Of a DNA stretch of 62,500 bases, positions 45,929 through 57,281 are shown piece after piece. Every line of letters begins with the position of its first letter. Positions within the stretch are counted from its first letter, which is position 1. The position numbers were made by a program, and so were the translations under genes. The stretch is from positions 1 to 62,500 of the forward strand of contig NW_023501053.1 of assembly GCF_014066305.1 (NCBI RefSeq), read 5' to 3'. The notes beneath the pieces were generated by a model that was not told where the DNA came from, did not search any database, and worked only from the letters and a program-made list of their open reading frames with translations. The stretch is from Letharia columbiana (lineage: Eukaryota; Ascomycota; Lecanoromycetes; Lecanorales; Parmeliaceae).

Positions 45929-48900
45929 AGTACAATCTATACGTCTCCGTAGTCCGTAGTTGCAATTCCCACTGTTCCAACATCCATTCGGTCATCGGTG
46001 GTCACTGTGAAAAGCGAACGGTACTATACATACCTCCGTCTCTTCTATGAATACATGGAAGGTGCAATTCATAAATAAAAAGTCGACATGACGAGAGTAT
46101 AGCTATCCGCCTATGCTCATTGACCACAACATTCCAGCCCTTCTACCGCAATTGCCGAACCGATCCCTTCGCCCACTACGACACGTGCCTTCCTTGACCC
46201 ATCTCCATCTCCTCCACCACCGTATTCGCAACGATCCACGAGACGGCGCCGTAGGCCGCAGACCTCTCTCTCTCTCTCTCCCCATCCTTACATCAGCCAT
46301 CCATCTCATCCAATCCGAACCTCAGGCACGTAGCGTCCCCTAGTAGCAGACATCGGCCCTCACTCCCCGCCACGATCTTGACCCGAGATTGTATCTTGCC
46401 CCAAACCCCTCCTCTCAATGCCACACCCACCGTGAAGAGGGAGGGGGGGGCAAGACCATTACCATTCTGCCTCCGGGCCCGCAACAGAGTCTATCTTTCT
46501 CGTGACGATTCTCCCACCGGTAGGAATGGGCCAGCGAGGTGCGGATAGGGTGGTGAGTGAGTGAGTGAGGGAGGGAGGGATGAGTGTCGCCGACTGTCTG
46601 TCGTGCGGATGCCTCGATGCGGCAGGGGGATGCGAAACGCCTCTGCTGACAAAGCATGGAAGGAGGGAAGCAGCGGAGGGTGTTCACACGTTGGAGTGGG
46701 GTTTCTGTGCCGGATGGACGAGTGCGCACGGTTTGTACGTGGGGGGCTGAGAAGAAAGAAAGAAGAAGAAAAAGAAAAAAGAGAGAGAACTGTCAGCGAG
46801 GGCACGGGCACGGTCTTAGGGGCACGCGAGGTGCTTCCCCAACAGTAGCCATACCGTAGCACCCCACGCGAAAACCTCTGTCGTCCGTTTTGTCAGTCAG
46901 GAATAACATAACGGAGCCGTCGCCACCGACGCGGAGCCTGTGGTCGAATCATAGGGGGGTAAGTAGAGGGTACAAGCCCCTCGCATGGACCTATCTGCAC
47001 CGCGCGCGAAAAAAACCCGTGTGCCTCGCAAAATCGGTGACGCAGACCCACGACACGTGAATGGACCGAGGCGGAAAAGATCGTCGTGGCTTTATTCTTT
47101 TGTGAAAAACGCCACGGACGAAAGATGAGGAAAGGGTACGGTATTGGAAGGAAAAAGGGCAGATGCACGCGAACCCTGCAGCTGGCTGAAGCACGATGGC
47201 CCCAAGGGAAAAATGATGGACCTGCATATGTATCCCCCTCCCCAAAATACCTGCAATGCTACTATTTGGAGGAAGGGGGGGCAAGGGAGGGAGTGTGAGA
47301 TGCACACATGCGAGTGGGATCTACCGCTCGCATGCGAAAAAAAAAATCCAGGGATATCGAGTGTGCGTGTGTGTGTGTGTGCTGGCGAACCGGAGAATTG
47401 ATTCTCGCCCCCGCATGACAGCGATCGACAGCGTGGCATATGCTTTGATGCGGCAGCATGCGGGATAAAACAAAAAAGAAAAAGGAACAGATTCTAGGAG
47501 AATTGTTGGGTGGAGGCCGCATATGCGGTGAGAAGAGTTGGAAGCGTTGACCATTGGACGGACGGGATGGTACTGTGCGTGAGAGGAAGACGCGAGGGCT
47601 GGATCGAAAAGGATTTTGACCCCACGGAGTCAGGTAAGGTAAGGGTGATTTAATTTTAGCAACGTCTGCATCTTGGGAAACCCGAAGCAGTAGAAAAAAA
47701 GAAAAGAAAGAAAAATGCATAGAGTAAAGCAGAGTATGGATGAGACAGATGGAGATAGATAGCGAGGCGGTGTGAGAAAAGCTGCGGATGCGTGCTCGCC
47801 AAGGCATGATTGCGCAAGCACATACCATACTTTCTCGAATCCTCCGGATAAAAGCCAGCCGTCCTCGTCGCTCGCGCCACCATCACCACAAAAACAAAAA
47901 ACACAACAACAACAACAACAACGGAGGAGCCTCCGCAGGATATCCTTCTGCATTGGGGAGGCCACGCGGTTTTTTGGACTCTCGACACGGAATCAGATAC
48001 ATAGTTTGAAGCCTAGCCATTAATCTAGTCGCGATCCACGAGGTTTCATCGACAACGGTCCTCTATCGATAAAGTACCGTGGGTGGGGTGGGGGGGGTAG
48101 GTACAGTAATAATTAATAAGTTTTCAACGATCGATGCCACACACCGCCCCCAGGGCCCAGGTCTTACTTACGCTCAGGCCCGCATAAAGTATACCATCGA
48201 ATCTCAAATTCCCAACGAGACCCCGACCCCTGTCATGCAGACTTCGGTAACCCCCCCCCCCGGCTCCACCCCAAAAAAGCCAACACCCACCGACCTTCAT
48301 ATCACATTTGCGCAAGACGGAGTGGGTTCCGCGAATGGATGGGAATTGCTGAGGGGAAGAGGCGGTGGCGTAATTAGGTACAGCACAGGAGCCGAATACG
48401 AATCTCCCAGAAAAAGCACGGGCGGGCGAGGGTGGGCGCCCAACGGATGGGATTTGGGCGGTGGTGGGTTGGGTTGGGTTGGGTTGGGTTGGGAGGTCTA
48501 TCGAAGGTACCTACCGTACCTACCTTATGTGATTCGAAAAAATGAGTATACATACGAGGTAAGCGGCGATGCGCCCACTGCAGCGCCACCGAAATTAAAG
48601 ATACCCCCGGCTGAGCTGACGGCAACACCGGCCGCCGTTCCCAGAAACCATTCGACGCCAATTAAAGCTCTTGGGCAAAAGAAAGGGAAGGAATGAAGGG
48701 TTGAATTGCCCGTTTGGTTTGTTTATGTTATGTTTTCTCTGTCTCTGCCCTCCCATCATTTCAGTTCCGGTTAAGCGCTCTTGCCCGCATCCAAGCTGCC
48801 TATCACTGTACCGTATATCGTCTCCGTTGCCGCGATTCTACCGAGGGCATCGAGAAGGGGAGGGAGTGCAGTGCCTGGGGGAAGTCAAATCTAAATAATT

Positions 48901-49388
48901 TCTAAAGTTTTAAAATTCAAATTCAATTCGTGTTACATCGTTGCACTCGTGGTTAATCGTATGGGACTCGCTACAGGTTATCACTTTTTTCTGTGTCTAA
49001 CTTTTCCTTTCTGACGCTTTTTCTTCCACTGCGACGACGGGGCTTCGTGTCGATGTTTGAGGTTGAGCCATCCATCTTTCCGGCTGGCGTGGGCGTGGGT
49101 GTCTTTGTTTTATCTGTCTTTTTTGCATTTTTGGGGGGGGAAAGGGGTATGGATCGAGATGGGTTGAGCGTGTCCAAAAGTGATGTATTCATTTGGATGT
49201 CTGGCGGAGGTGTCTCCGGGGCATTCTTTCAGGGGGGTTCAGTGTGTCTCCAGGGGGGACCCGGTTGGATCGGGGGTGCGTTCTGAGGCGCAGCCCGGGG
49301 CCCATCCGGGTCCTCCTCCCGGGGTCCTCCCACCGTGCCCGCGCCCCCGGTCGCCCAAGTCCACAGCCGCTAGAATTGCCAAACATCC
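45929..49388. other. 3.5-kb non-coding stretch rich in simple repeats, left border of the melanin locus
   Basis: No gene is recognised. It contains a (GT)n tract (47361-47381), GAGT/GGGA repeats (46556-46580), an A/G-rich tract (46750-46795), a (CAA)n tract (47905-47922), a (GGTTG)n pentamer run (48466-48494) and several C or G homopolymers. The long frames seen here on both strands are low-complexity artefacts of these tracts. It separates the degenerate left part from the pigment genes. Confidence 0.55.
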
Positions 49389-50586
49389 TTAAGAATATTT
49401 CTCAAATTCGAATTCGTTCCATCTCACCGTCGGTCGCAGCCCCGCTAGCTTCCACTGTCCGTCCACCTTCCTGTAGAAATGCTTCACCATCGCGTGTCCG
49501 TGCCCCTTGTTCTCCACCGTCTTCAAGTCGAGCGCCGTGTACCGCTGGTGCGAGGCGCGTAGTTGGTGGTGGCCGATGGCTTCGTCGTCGGAGATTTTCG
49601 ACCACTTGGACGCGCCGATGTGGTGCTGGGTGTGGACGAGGGGGTCGCCGACGAAGCCGATGTTGGACATGACGCGCACGAACTCTTCCGCGGGCATGGA
49701 GGACCAGACGTGCCCGTTTACTTGGGAGTAGTCGACCTTTGATGGGGTGTTAGTGGATTTAAAGCTCTGCTTTTTGGGCGGAAAGGGTTGGACAGTAGGG
49801 GCGGCGAACCATGAGGGTGGGAGCGAGGATGGCTCGTAGTCTCATCCAGTCTTTGTCGTCGTAGCTGTCGCCCCATTCGAAGGTGATTTCGGAGAGGGAG
49901 AGCCAGTCTGTATTTCACCATTGTTAGCTGCGAGGCTCCTTGGGGTTTGTTTTCTTTCATTTTCCAGAAGAAGAGAGAGAATACGAGACACTGGCATGGA
50001 GAGAAAACTGTCAAAACGTACCCTCGAACGAGATTTTCAGCGCTGGGTTTGCGGGCGGAGGTACAAGCCAGCCTGCCGGCGACATTCCATGCTGCGACGT
50101 CTGTGATGTCCTCCGCTGAGGGGTCTGAGAAGCAGATCCAGGAGCAGTGGGGTAGCTCGAGAGATGAGGTGTCCTGTCGACGGGGGTGCCGGCGCGAGCT
50201 CTTGGAGCCGACGGAGCCGACATGCCAGAGTTTGGGGTTTGAGGAAGGGAATCGGGAGCGGTGGGGTAGCTTGAGAGATGAGGAGGTTTTCGGTCTGGGG
50301 GAGTGTTGCGGTCGTACGGTCTTGGAATTGTTTGTCTTCGTGTAGGTTCCCTGGGCGGATGTTCTCGCGGGAACGTACTCGCCAGCGGCATGTCCGTCAT
50401 TGGAGGAGCCTGCTCCGGAGCTGGATCTTGTTGTTGTTGGAGGGTTTGATCTACTCTGTCGGCAGTAACAGCGGTTTTGTGGTCTGTTGTGGAAGCGGGT
50501 TCCGTGAAGGGTGCCTCTGGCATCGGCGTGTCCGTCATCGGCTGTTCCGGAGGTGTCAAAGATGCAGGTGCCTCCCGTTGAGACAT
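49389..50586 (-). CDS. SCD1: scytalone dehydratase with N-terminal extension
   Basis: Three exons, 50586-50022, 49907-49810 and 49736-49389, give 336 residues. Residues 185-336 are scytalone dehydratase, which removes water from scytalone (to 1,3,8-THN) and vermelone (to DHN). Counting from the Magnaporthe enzyme with a constant offset of 174, Tyr30, Asp31, Tyr50, His85 and His110 are kept as Y204, D205, Y224, H259 and H284. Ser129 and Asn131 are replaced by A303 and V305. The first 167 residues are Pro/Thr/Gln-rich, disordered and carry a repeated motif (PHLSSYPTAP, twice). An internal Met at 168 (nt 50085) would give a normal-sized 169-residue enzyme, so both starts are possible. The gene is divergent from the naphthol reductase. 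The gene symbol follows the family. Confidence 0.92.
50142..50282 (-). repeat. duplicated coding motif in dehydratase extension
   Basis: Two copies of a 28-nt block (50142-50169 and 50255-50282, spaced about 113 nt), differing at a few sites, encode PHLSSYPTAP in the N-terminal extension of the dehydratase. Confidence 0.7.
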
Positions 50587-51690
50587 GGCTGCAGTAGCGA
50601 CAGCAAGGTACCCCTTGACGGCAACGTCTCTACCGGCGATGACGTTTCCTTGCTATTGCGAGAGTAGAAAAACTGAGACAAACAAGCAAAAGTCTAAAGG
50701 GAGGAAGGAGTATTAAAGGAGGGATGCGATGCGAGTACAGGGGTTGAATTGTAAGGACAGCCTTTCTCAAAAAGCAGACTCGTCTCTACGTAAATTCCCC
50801 TGCGAATCTTTCATCCACACTACTTTCCAATTTGAATCCACGGGTGTATAAACGCGTAGCTCTGCGTGTGTATACGCGTATTCCTGGATCCCACGGGCAG
50901 AGCGTCGATGACAGCTCGCTCGTTGAGCTACCCACTACAGCTCGAACGAAGGTAATGACCCGAATATTTCCGTCGCCATTGGTCTGTTCGTTCGTTCGGC
51001 GGTGGAGGCTCTCTTCTTTTTCCGAACCCTATGCCAATTTGTAACATCTAATCCACTACCCTACAACTCTCTTCGTACGCAGGCAGAGAATGCACAATAT
51101 CTTGGCATCGCCGACACACGAAAACCAAAGCTCGATTTCTGAATGTTCTTTTTTCTTTTTTTTTCTCCGATTTTGGTGGTGAAATTGACCGGGTATCGGA
51201 AGTCGCCGGGTCGGTCATCGAGAAGTGCGTAGTGGTAAGCAAGCATGCCCCTGGAAAACCACGGCAATTCGAGTCTTCGCCCTGCCCAGGACATGAAACG
51301 GATTTCTTCGGTCGGTAGAGTATAGGTTTTCCTGTGACCTGCATTCGTCGCTGCTGCTGCTGCTGCTTGCTAAAACCGCGCGCGGTGATGGGGATTCGGT
51401 TCGCCGAAGGCTGCGGTTATGTGCGAGAGAGGCCGACGGTGGATTTAATGTCTTTTTTCACAAGGTTAATATTATCGTATTTCTCTATATTTAATATGTC
51501 TGAATAGACTGAATGAGTGAATGGAAGATACAGATCTGTTGCTTCTCGTACTGACACCGCATAAACTACCTCGCTCTACAAATACAAATTCCCATCGTCC
51601 CGAAGCCTCTTCTGTACAACAAACCTCCAATAAAACTCATCCCCAATCCTCCTCTGTCCAACAAACATCCAATAATACTCGCTTTCGACC
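50587..51690. promoter_or_regulatory. divergent promoter, dehydratase and naphthol reductase
   Basis: This 1.1-kb region is shared upstream by the minus-strand dehydratase and the plus-strand reductase, so both could answer to one regulator. It contains TCGGTCATCGA at 51211-51221, a TCG(N5)CGA palindrome of the kind bound by AflR-type Zn2Cys6 proteins. A CTG-type triplet run (51349-51370) and a T-rich tract (51150-51170) are also present. Frames inside it are not supported as genes. Confidence 0.5.
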
Positions 51691-52831
51691 ATGGACTCCA
51701 CCTCCAGCGAACAAACCCTCACTCCCCTCCCCGTAACCTCCAACCCAACAACCACAACCTCCGCTCCCTCCCTCTCCAACGGCGCCCCTGACCCAGCACC
51801 CGAAACCACCTCGACACCTCCCAGCACCGAAGCAGCAACCATGCCCGAAACCACCTCGACACCTCCCAGCACCGAAGCAGCAACCATGCCCGAAACCACC
51901 GCCAACGGCGCCCCCCCCGCCGACCCCACAAACGATCCCACACCCACAAACGGCCCAACAAACGGCCACGCCCCCCCCGCCCGCCCCTTCCCCACCCTCG
52001 CCGGCAAAGTGGCCCTCGTAACCGGCGCCTCCCGCGGCATCGGCGCCGGCATCGCCCTCGAGCTCGGCGCCCGCGGCGCCTCCATCATCGTCAACTACGT
52101 CAAAGGCCACGATGCCGCCCACGCCATCTGCGCGCAAATCCACCGCCTCGGCTCCCACGCCCACGCCATCCAAGCCGACGTCTCCCTCGTGCCGGAAATC
52201 ACGCGCCTCTTCCTCGAGGCAAAAGCCCACTTCGGCCGCATCGACATCGTGTGTTCGAACTCGGGGATGGAATCCTTCGACCGGACGGCCGAGGTGACGG
52301 AGGCGCGCTTCGACGCGGTCATGGGGTTGAACCTGCGGGCGCAGTTCTTCGTCGGGCAGGCGGCCTACCGGCACTGCGAGCGCGGGGGCCGGTTGATATT
52401 GATGTCGAGTATCGCGGCCGGGCTGATCGGGGTCGGGGACCATGCGTTGTATTCCGGGAGCAAGAGCGCGGTCAATGGCATCACGAAGAGCTTCGCGAAG
52501 GATTTTGGGGATAGGCGTATCACTGTTAATGCGGTCGCGCCGGGCGGGGTTAAGAGTGACATGTTCGCTCAGGTGGCGTGGAAGTATATACCCGGTGCGA
52601 CGGGGGAGTGGGGCGCGGAGCGTGTTGAGAAGGCGATGGCGGATTCGTGTCCGTTGGGGCGGTGTGCGGTGCCGGAGGATGTGGCGAGGGTGGTGGCGTT
52701 TTTGGCGGGGGAGGATGGCGGGTGGGTGAATGGTGAGTTTTGGAGATGTGGTTTTGGGGGGGGTGTGGATGTGGGCTAATTTGTTTGGGGCAGGTCAAAT
52801 CATCACTATTTCGGGGGGGTCGGGGCAGTGA
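51691..52831 (+). CDS. tetra/trihydroxynaphthalene reductase (SDR) with N-terminal extension
   Basis: Exon 1 (51691-52732) and exon 2 (52794-52831) join over a 61-nt intron (GTGAGT..GGGCAG), giving 359 residues and the usual end WVNGQIITISGG. It is a classical NADPH short-chain reductase: TGASRGIG (111-118), CSNSGMESF, catalytic S240, Y254, K258 (YSGSK) and ITVNAVAPGGVKSDMF, with the naphthol-reductase block AWKYIPGATGEW. Such enzymes reduce T4HN to scytalone and T3HN to vermelone; which one is preferred cannot be told here. The core starts near residue 103, against about 25 in known enzymes. The extra N-terminus is Thr/Pro/Ser-rich with a perfect 15-residue duplication. The start context is good and no internal Met lies close to the core. 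Confidence 0.93.
51799..51888 (+). repeat. perfect 45-bp tandem repeat in the reductase
   Basis: Two identical 45-nt units (51799-51843 and 51844-51888) encode PETTSTPPSTEAATM twice. The first 12 nt of a third unit follow (51889-51900). The complete lack of differences points to a recent duplication. Confidence 0.9.
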
Positions 52832-53104
52832 AGGGGGGGTTGGGGGCTGGGGATATTGAGGACTGGTAAAGGAGAGCAGGGATGCGATGATGGGGAGTGG
52901 TTTGTGAAGTGGTATGATTTTTGATCGAGGTTCTATATCTATTCCTCCCATAACCATGCTCGTATGCTCGCTGTATGCAACACCGAAAAAAAAAGAGAGG
53001 AAAAAAAAGAAGTGCATTAAAATTATCATTAATACCGTTATATAGTCGTGCAACACTTAATCGTAGCATGCCACGGAACGACTTCTGTCGGGAAAAACCC
53101 CAAA

Positions 53105-54415
53105 TCACTTGGCCACGCCACCTTTGCGCATCTGCAAGAAATCGACAATGTAATGCAGGTTCTTGTCCAGGTAGGCGGTCAGGGCGTTGTACACGCTCGT
53201 CTCGTCGTCCTTTTCCGCCTGAGCGTTGCGGAAGCGTTCCGAGTAGACGGCGAGGATGGATTCGACCTTGCGCAGCTCGAGCAGGAGGATTTCGATCTCG
53301 AGCAGCTGCCGGTTCTCCCCCGTGACGGTATAGGCGCCAAAGGCCAGCTGGGCCGTGGCCTGCATGCTGGTCGAGGGGCCAAACCGGAGGAAGCAGGCCG
53401 CCCTGTACAATGACATCACCTTGCCGAAAATGGTGGCGAGCATCATGGTCGAGATGCTCCGACCGCTCTTGGACACGCAGTTGGCGCATCCGAGCATGGT
53501 GGAGCACGTCTCCATGGCTTCGCGGTTGATGCTCAGGACGATGTCGAATGGGGGGGAGCCTTGTTGCGTGGATGACAGCAGGGCCGAGTGGTTGTGTAGG
53601 GATTGTAGGACCGAGAGGCAGGCCGCGAAGCAGTCGCACGTCTGTGCTCTTTCTCCGTTGGTCTGGTTCAGACTGGAATTGCTCGTGCTGCTCTGGGGTG
53701 GAGGTGGATGGCGTGGGGTGGTGTGCGAGCTCGACGCGTGGTTCATGGGGATCATGTCGAGGGGACTTTGGTAAGCATTGTGTCGTAGGTACGGGTTCTC
53801 TTTCGTCGTCCATGGTGGGCTGCTGGGTAGGTGGTCGGGTGGGCTCGGCCGCGGGGACACGGGAGCGGTGGAGAAGTCGAACGGGTTCGATTGAGAGATG
53901 TGCATAAAATCCATGAAATCTCCATGGTGAAAGGGTGGCGTGGGAAGGAAGTCGGAGCTGTCGAACACATCTTCGCCGTTCGTTGTGTTGGTATCAATCA
54001 TGGGGGCTGCGATGCTCGGGTTGACTTGCAGGAGAGGCGATGTGGTGCCACCCAAGGGTCCCGTATTGGGGTCGAGGAGGGATCGATCTGCATCGTCGAG
54101 CAGAGGGTACATCAAGCGAGTGAGATATGAGGCTGACTGTGGAAGAGCGGCGCTCCGTGGGCTTTCGAGGCTTTTGTTGCGGTTGTTCTGCGCCGCCGTG
54201 GTGTTGATGGGTTTCGTGACGCCGGCTGAGTTGCGATTCCTCTTGCCCGACCTCGACGACGGACTGTAGGCGCAGGGGGCGCCGTTTGCCAGACATCGTC
54301 CGCATAACGGTCTCGCTTTGCTGCACTTGACTTTGGCGATGAGACAGCTGTCGCAGGACTCTCTCAGCTTGGGAGGCTTGGGAGGGGTGGCAGGGCGCTC
54401 GGATTGGTCAGGCAT
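53105..54415 (-). CDS. AflR-like Zn2Cys6 transcription factor
   Basis: A single exon encodes 436 residues. A binuclear zinc cluster lies near the N-terminus: C21-x2-C24-x6-C31-x6-C38-x2-C41-x6-C48, in the context [20 protein letters not shown], which is the arrangement of AflR-type regulators. A Ser/Pro/Asn-rich middle (about 60-255) follows, then a Cys-containing helical C-terminal domain ([42 protein letters not shown]) typical of the aflatoxin-regulator C-terminal family. Cluster regulators of this type usually activate adjacent genes through TCG(N5)CGR sites; that role is inferred from position between the reductase and the PKS. It is convergent with the reductase (273 bp between stops) and divergent from the PKS. 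No C2H2 fingers are present, unlike Cmr1-type melanin regulators. Confidence 0.91.
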   Translation of the reverse strand: MPDQSERPATPPKPPKLRESCDSCLIAKVKCSKARPLCGRCLANGAPCAYSPSSRSGKRNRNSAGVTKPINTTAAQNNRNKSLESPRSAALPQSASYLTRLMYPLLDDADRSLLDPNTGPLGGTTSPLLQVNPSIAAPMIDTNTTNGEDVFDSSDFLPTPPFHHGDFMDFMHISQSNPFDFSTAPVSPRPSPPDHLPSSPPWTTKENPYLRHNAYQSPLDMIPMNHASSSHTTPRHPPPPQSSTSNSSLNQTNGERAQTCDCFAACLSVLQSLHNHSALLSSTQQGSPPFDIVLSINREAMETCSTMLGCANCVSKSGRSISTMMLATIFGKVMSLYRAACFLRFGPSTSMQATAQLAFGAYTVTGENRQLLEIEILLLELRKVESILAVYSERFRNAQAEKDDETSVYNALTAYLDKNLHYIVDFLQMRKGGVAK

Positions 54416-56578
54416 GGCAGGAATGGGTGTAGGAGTTTGCTCCGGAGCAGATGAGTATGTCTAGAATAGTTTGGAGCTGGGGAAGACGGAAAGGTTTTTA
54501 GGATGAGATCTGATCTACCGGGCTTGGGCCCCTTGTCGTGCCGGACGAGATTCATCAGGCGCTAAACAATTGTAGAGTAGTTGGTAGTAATGGTAGGGGC
54601 GCGGCTGTAGACATGGGATATAGAACTCATCATCATCATCATCTATGATGGATAGACATTGTTTAGATTGTAGAAAGTATAATGGTGGATTGGCGGTTGT
54701 GAACTTGTGGTCGCCAAGGGTCTGGACGTTGGGTAGAATGGAGGAAATGACAATGATGATAGATAAGTAGATAAATGAATGAGAGTGAAAGAAAAAAGTG
54801 AATGAGGGAGAATGGTCAGTCGATGCCGAGACCTCGGGCTTCCTGGGAAGTGGCATGTTAGGCTAATCGCATTGGATTCATTGGATTCATTGGATTCATT
54901 CGAGTCTCACGAGTGATACGAATTATACGAATGGTTGGAATGGAAGTCCTTTCACAAGCGGACATTTGTAATACACGATCGCACGGAGACGAGGTCGATG
55001 GGTCTAGTGAGTAACAGGGAGGTCCACAAAGTCGCCTATCTTTCTTCTCTTTTTTTTTTTTTGTTTTTGTTTTTGTCTTTTTGCATGGAGGGAGGATGAC
55101 TTCATGGGCGCCTCTGCATTGGGCGAAAAGCAGGGAAAAGCGTTTTATGTTGCGAGCCCACGCTGTCGTTATGCAGGAAAGTGGAGTCGAGGAAGAAAAG
55201 GCTTAATGAAGTATGTCCAATAGAGCCAATGAAAAGCGATGGAGCATGGACCCTTGGATGCAGGATTGACACACCAAGGAAGGAAGATTTAGTATCGGAA
55301 CATCCGGGAAGAAGGGCGGGTTCTACTCGTGCGAAAGTACGTGGACGACCGGATACGTGTTCTTGCCCGTTCACCGGATTACTGAGCGGATGGAAGAGGA
55401 TACGAGGGATATGATGGACCCATGCAAGGTGATGGGAAATAGTGGCTGTCTCCAGGCCGGTAGGATTATGGAGAGGAAGCGGAGGAAGGTGTCAATCCAA
55501 AATGAGTGATTAAGGGTACGGGCAGACTAGAAAACAGGGATGGTTGGGTGGAAGGAAGGGAAAAGATGAATTAATTGAATCGAATGGAATTGAAATTGAG
55601 ATGCAAAGTCCCGACGACTTTAGACTACGGTCACTAAGCCTTATGGACGATGGGATAAGACTGGTAGATCATGTCTAAAAGGTTAAAATGCATGGATAGA
55701 TCTGAGATCTCATGGAATGAGACCCTGGGTTCACTCTAGCGCTTTTTCACGCCAGATTTCAGAGATCAAAGAGTGGGGGCTGATTGTTGAATTGATGGTG
55801 GCGATGGAATAGAAAGGATAGAAGAAAAAGGTTCCAGGTTCAGGGTTCAGGGGTCAGGGTGTAGGATTGAGTTTGCATGGTTGGACCATTTGACATGTCC
55901 CTAAGGTATTCCCTACATGTAGTGTACATACATCTTCTATCTTCTATCTCTGCTTCCTTTGCCTGGGGTATCAGGGGACTTGGTCTGTGCTGAACAAGCG
56001 GAATCAATGGTATTACCGTACAGTGAAAAGGTCTGCTCAGACCTAGACGCATGCTTAGCTAACCAAAGAAAATAGCTCAATACCTCCCCTTACATTACAT
56101 TACCTTTTAAAGGTACTTGGACGCGTGTAAAGCTATTGGCCGATTGGACGAAAAGGATGAGGTAAGGTACATGTAATAATCATTTTGGCGTAAGGATGAT
56201 TTAGTGTATTGTGCCCGGACCCCGTGGCATCTTGGCGCTTTTTCCTACCCAACTCATGCACGTCATGCATCCGGCTGTGTATTAAATATGCCCCGGTAAT
56301 GTCATACACCATCGCGCAACTTGATACGTTGAAATATTACGGAACATGGCGAGTACAGTCAGCACAGGGCGGTATGATTGGACATCCGTCGCTTCCCAGC
56401 CCATGCACACTGCATATTTTCACACTTTACTTTACACTCCAGACCCAATCATGCATCGACCCTACTACTTTAGTCTCTTCGACCAGGGTCGCTTATCGCG
56501 TAACCATAGGTGCGCGAGCTTACTATTAAAAAGCCTTGTCCCATTCTCAGAAGCACGTCTCGGTCAATACAAAATTAA

Positions 56579-56623
<45 letters not shown>

Positions 56624-57281
56624 TCTTTCTCTTTCCAACACTGCCAAAATAGAAACACGCACAAGCAAAGAGGCAAAAAGAGGAGCGACGACCGAGAAAC
56701 GGTCAAACGGCCAAGGCACTCACCGTTCATCTTCCACTTTGACCGTTCTAGACCCCTGATCCCGCCCAATGTCCATCCGGTTGCTGCGCCCGTCAGTCCG
56801 AATACCCTCGGTCTCGTTGGTGCTCAGATCCGTTCTCCACTCTCGTCATTTCATCCCGGGTACACAACATGCTCACCACATGTAAGGTTCAGCTCACATC
56901 GTTCCTCGGTCACACACAGCGTTCGGCGATCCAATATCCGCCATGCTTCCTCCCTGGCCGTGGGCAGGAAACTGCTTCCATCGCCGAAAGCGCCTGGAAG
57001 GACGCAGAGGAAAGGACTGTAGGATGATGCTGATGGAAAAACGATAGACAATGGCATCCATGATGCTTACCTATCAATGCCATTTTGGGCGATGCCTCGA
57101 TAATCTCGTGTTCCCAGCCTCTACCAGTCTGCATGTGATATTATTGTGTCATGAGTCGGAGAGTAGCGGAGGCAAACGCCCTATATGTTAAAGCCGTTAT
57201 AGATGCAGCCTCCTCAGGAGAACGTATAACTTGAGCCTTCCATACTGACTACCTGCCACCTCTTTCCTGCACACCGCCAGG
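54416..57281. promoter_or_regulatory. long divergent promoter, regulator and PKS
   Basis: A 2.9-kb gene-free region lies between the divergent starts of the regulator and the PKS. It holds a T-rich run (55050-55078), a GGATTCATT-type tandem repeat (54871-54899) and many purine-rich blocks. TCGTTCCTCGG (56899-56909) is a TCG(N5)CGG candidate regulator site. Short frames near 57 kb on the minus strand have no support. Confidence 0.45.
56581..56622. repeat. ATC/CAT trinucleotide microsatellite
   Basis: About 14 uninterrupted CAT units lie 660 bp upstream of the PKS start. It is likely polymorphic in length. Confidence 0.9.

Noticed and set aside
46415..47965. Long overlapping frames on the minus strand
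   Set aside because: They arise from purine/pyrimidine-rich simple repeats, overlap one another in several frames and show no domain or splice structure.
48079..48696. Plus-strand frame of about 205 codons
   Set aside because: It has no ATG at its start and is made of G-rich pentamer and homopolymer tracts; the product is low complexity with no family.
51576..52443. Large minus-strand frames (172 and 268 codons) over the reductase
   Set aside because: They are Gly/Val-rich shadows of the GC-rich SDR gene, which has clear catalytic motifs on the plus strand.
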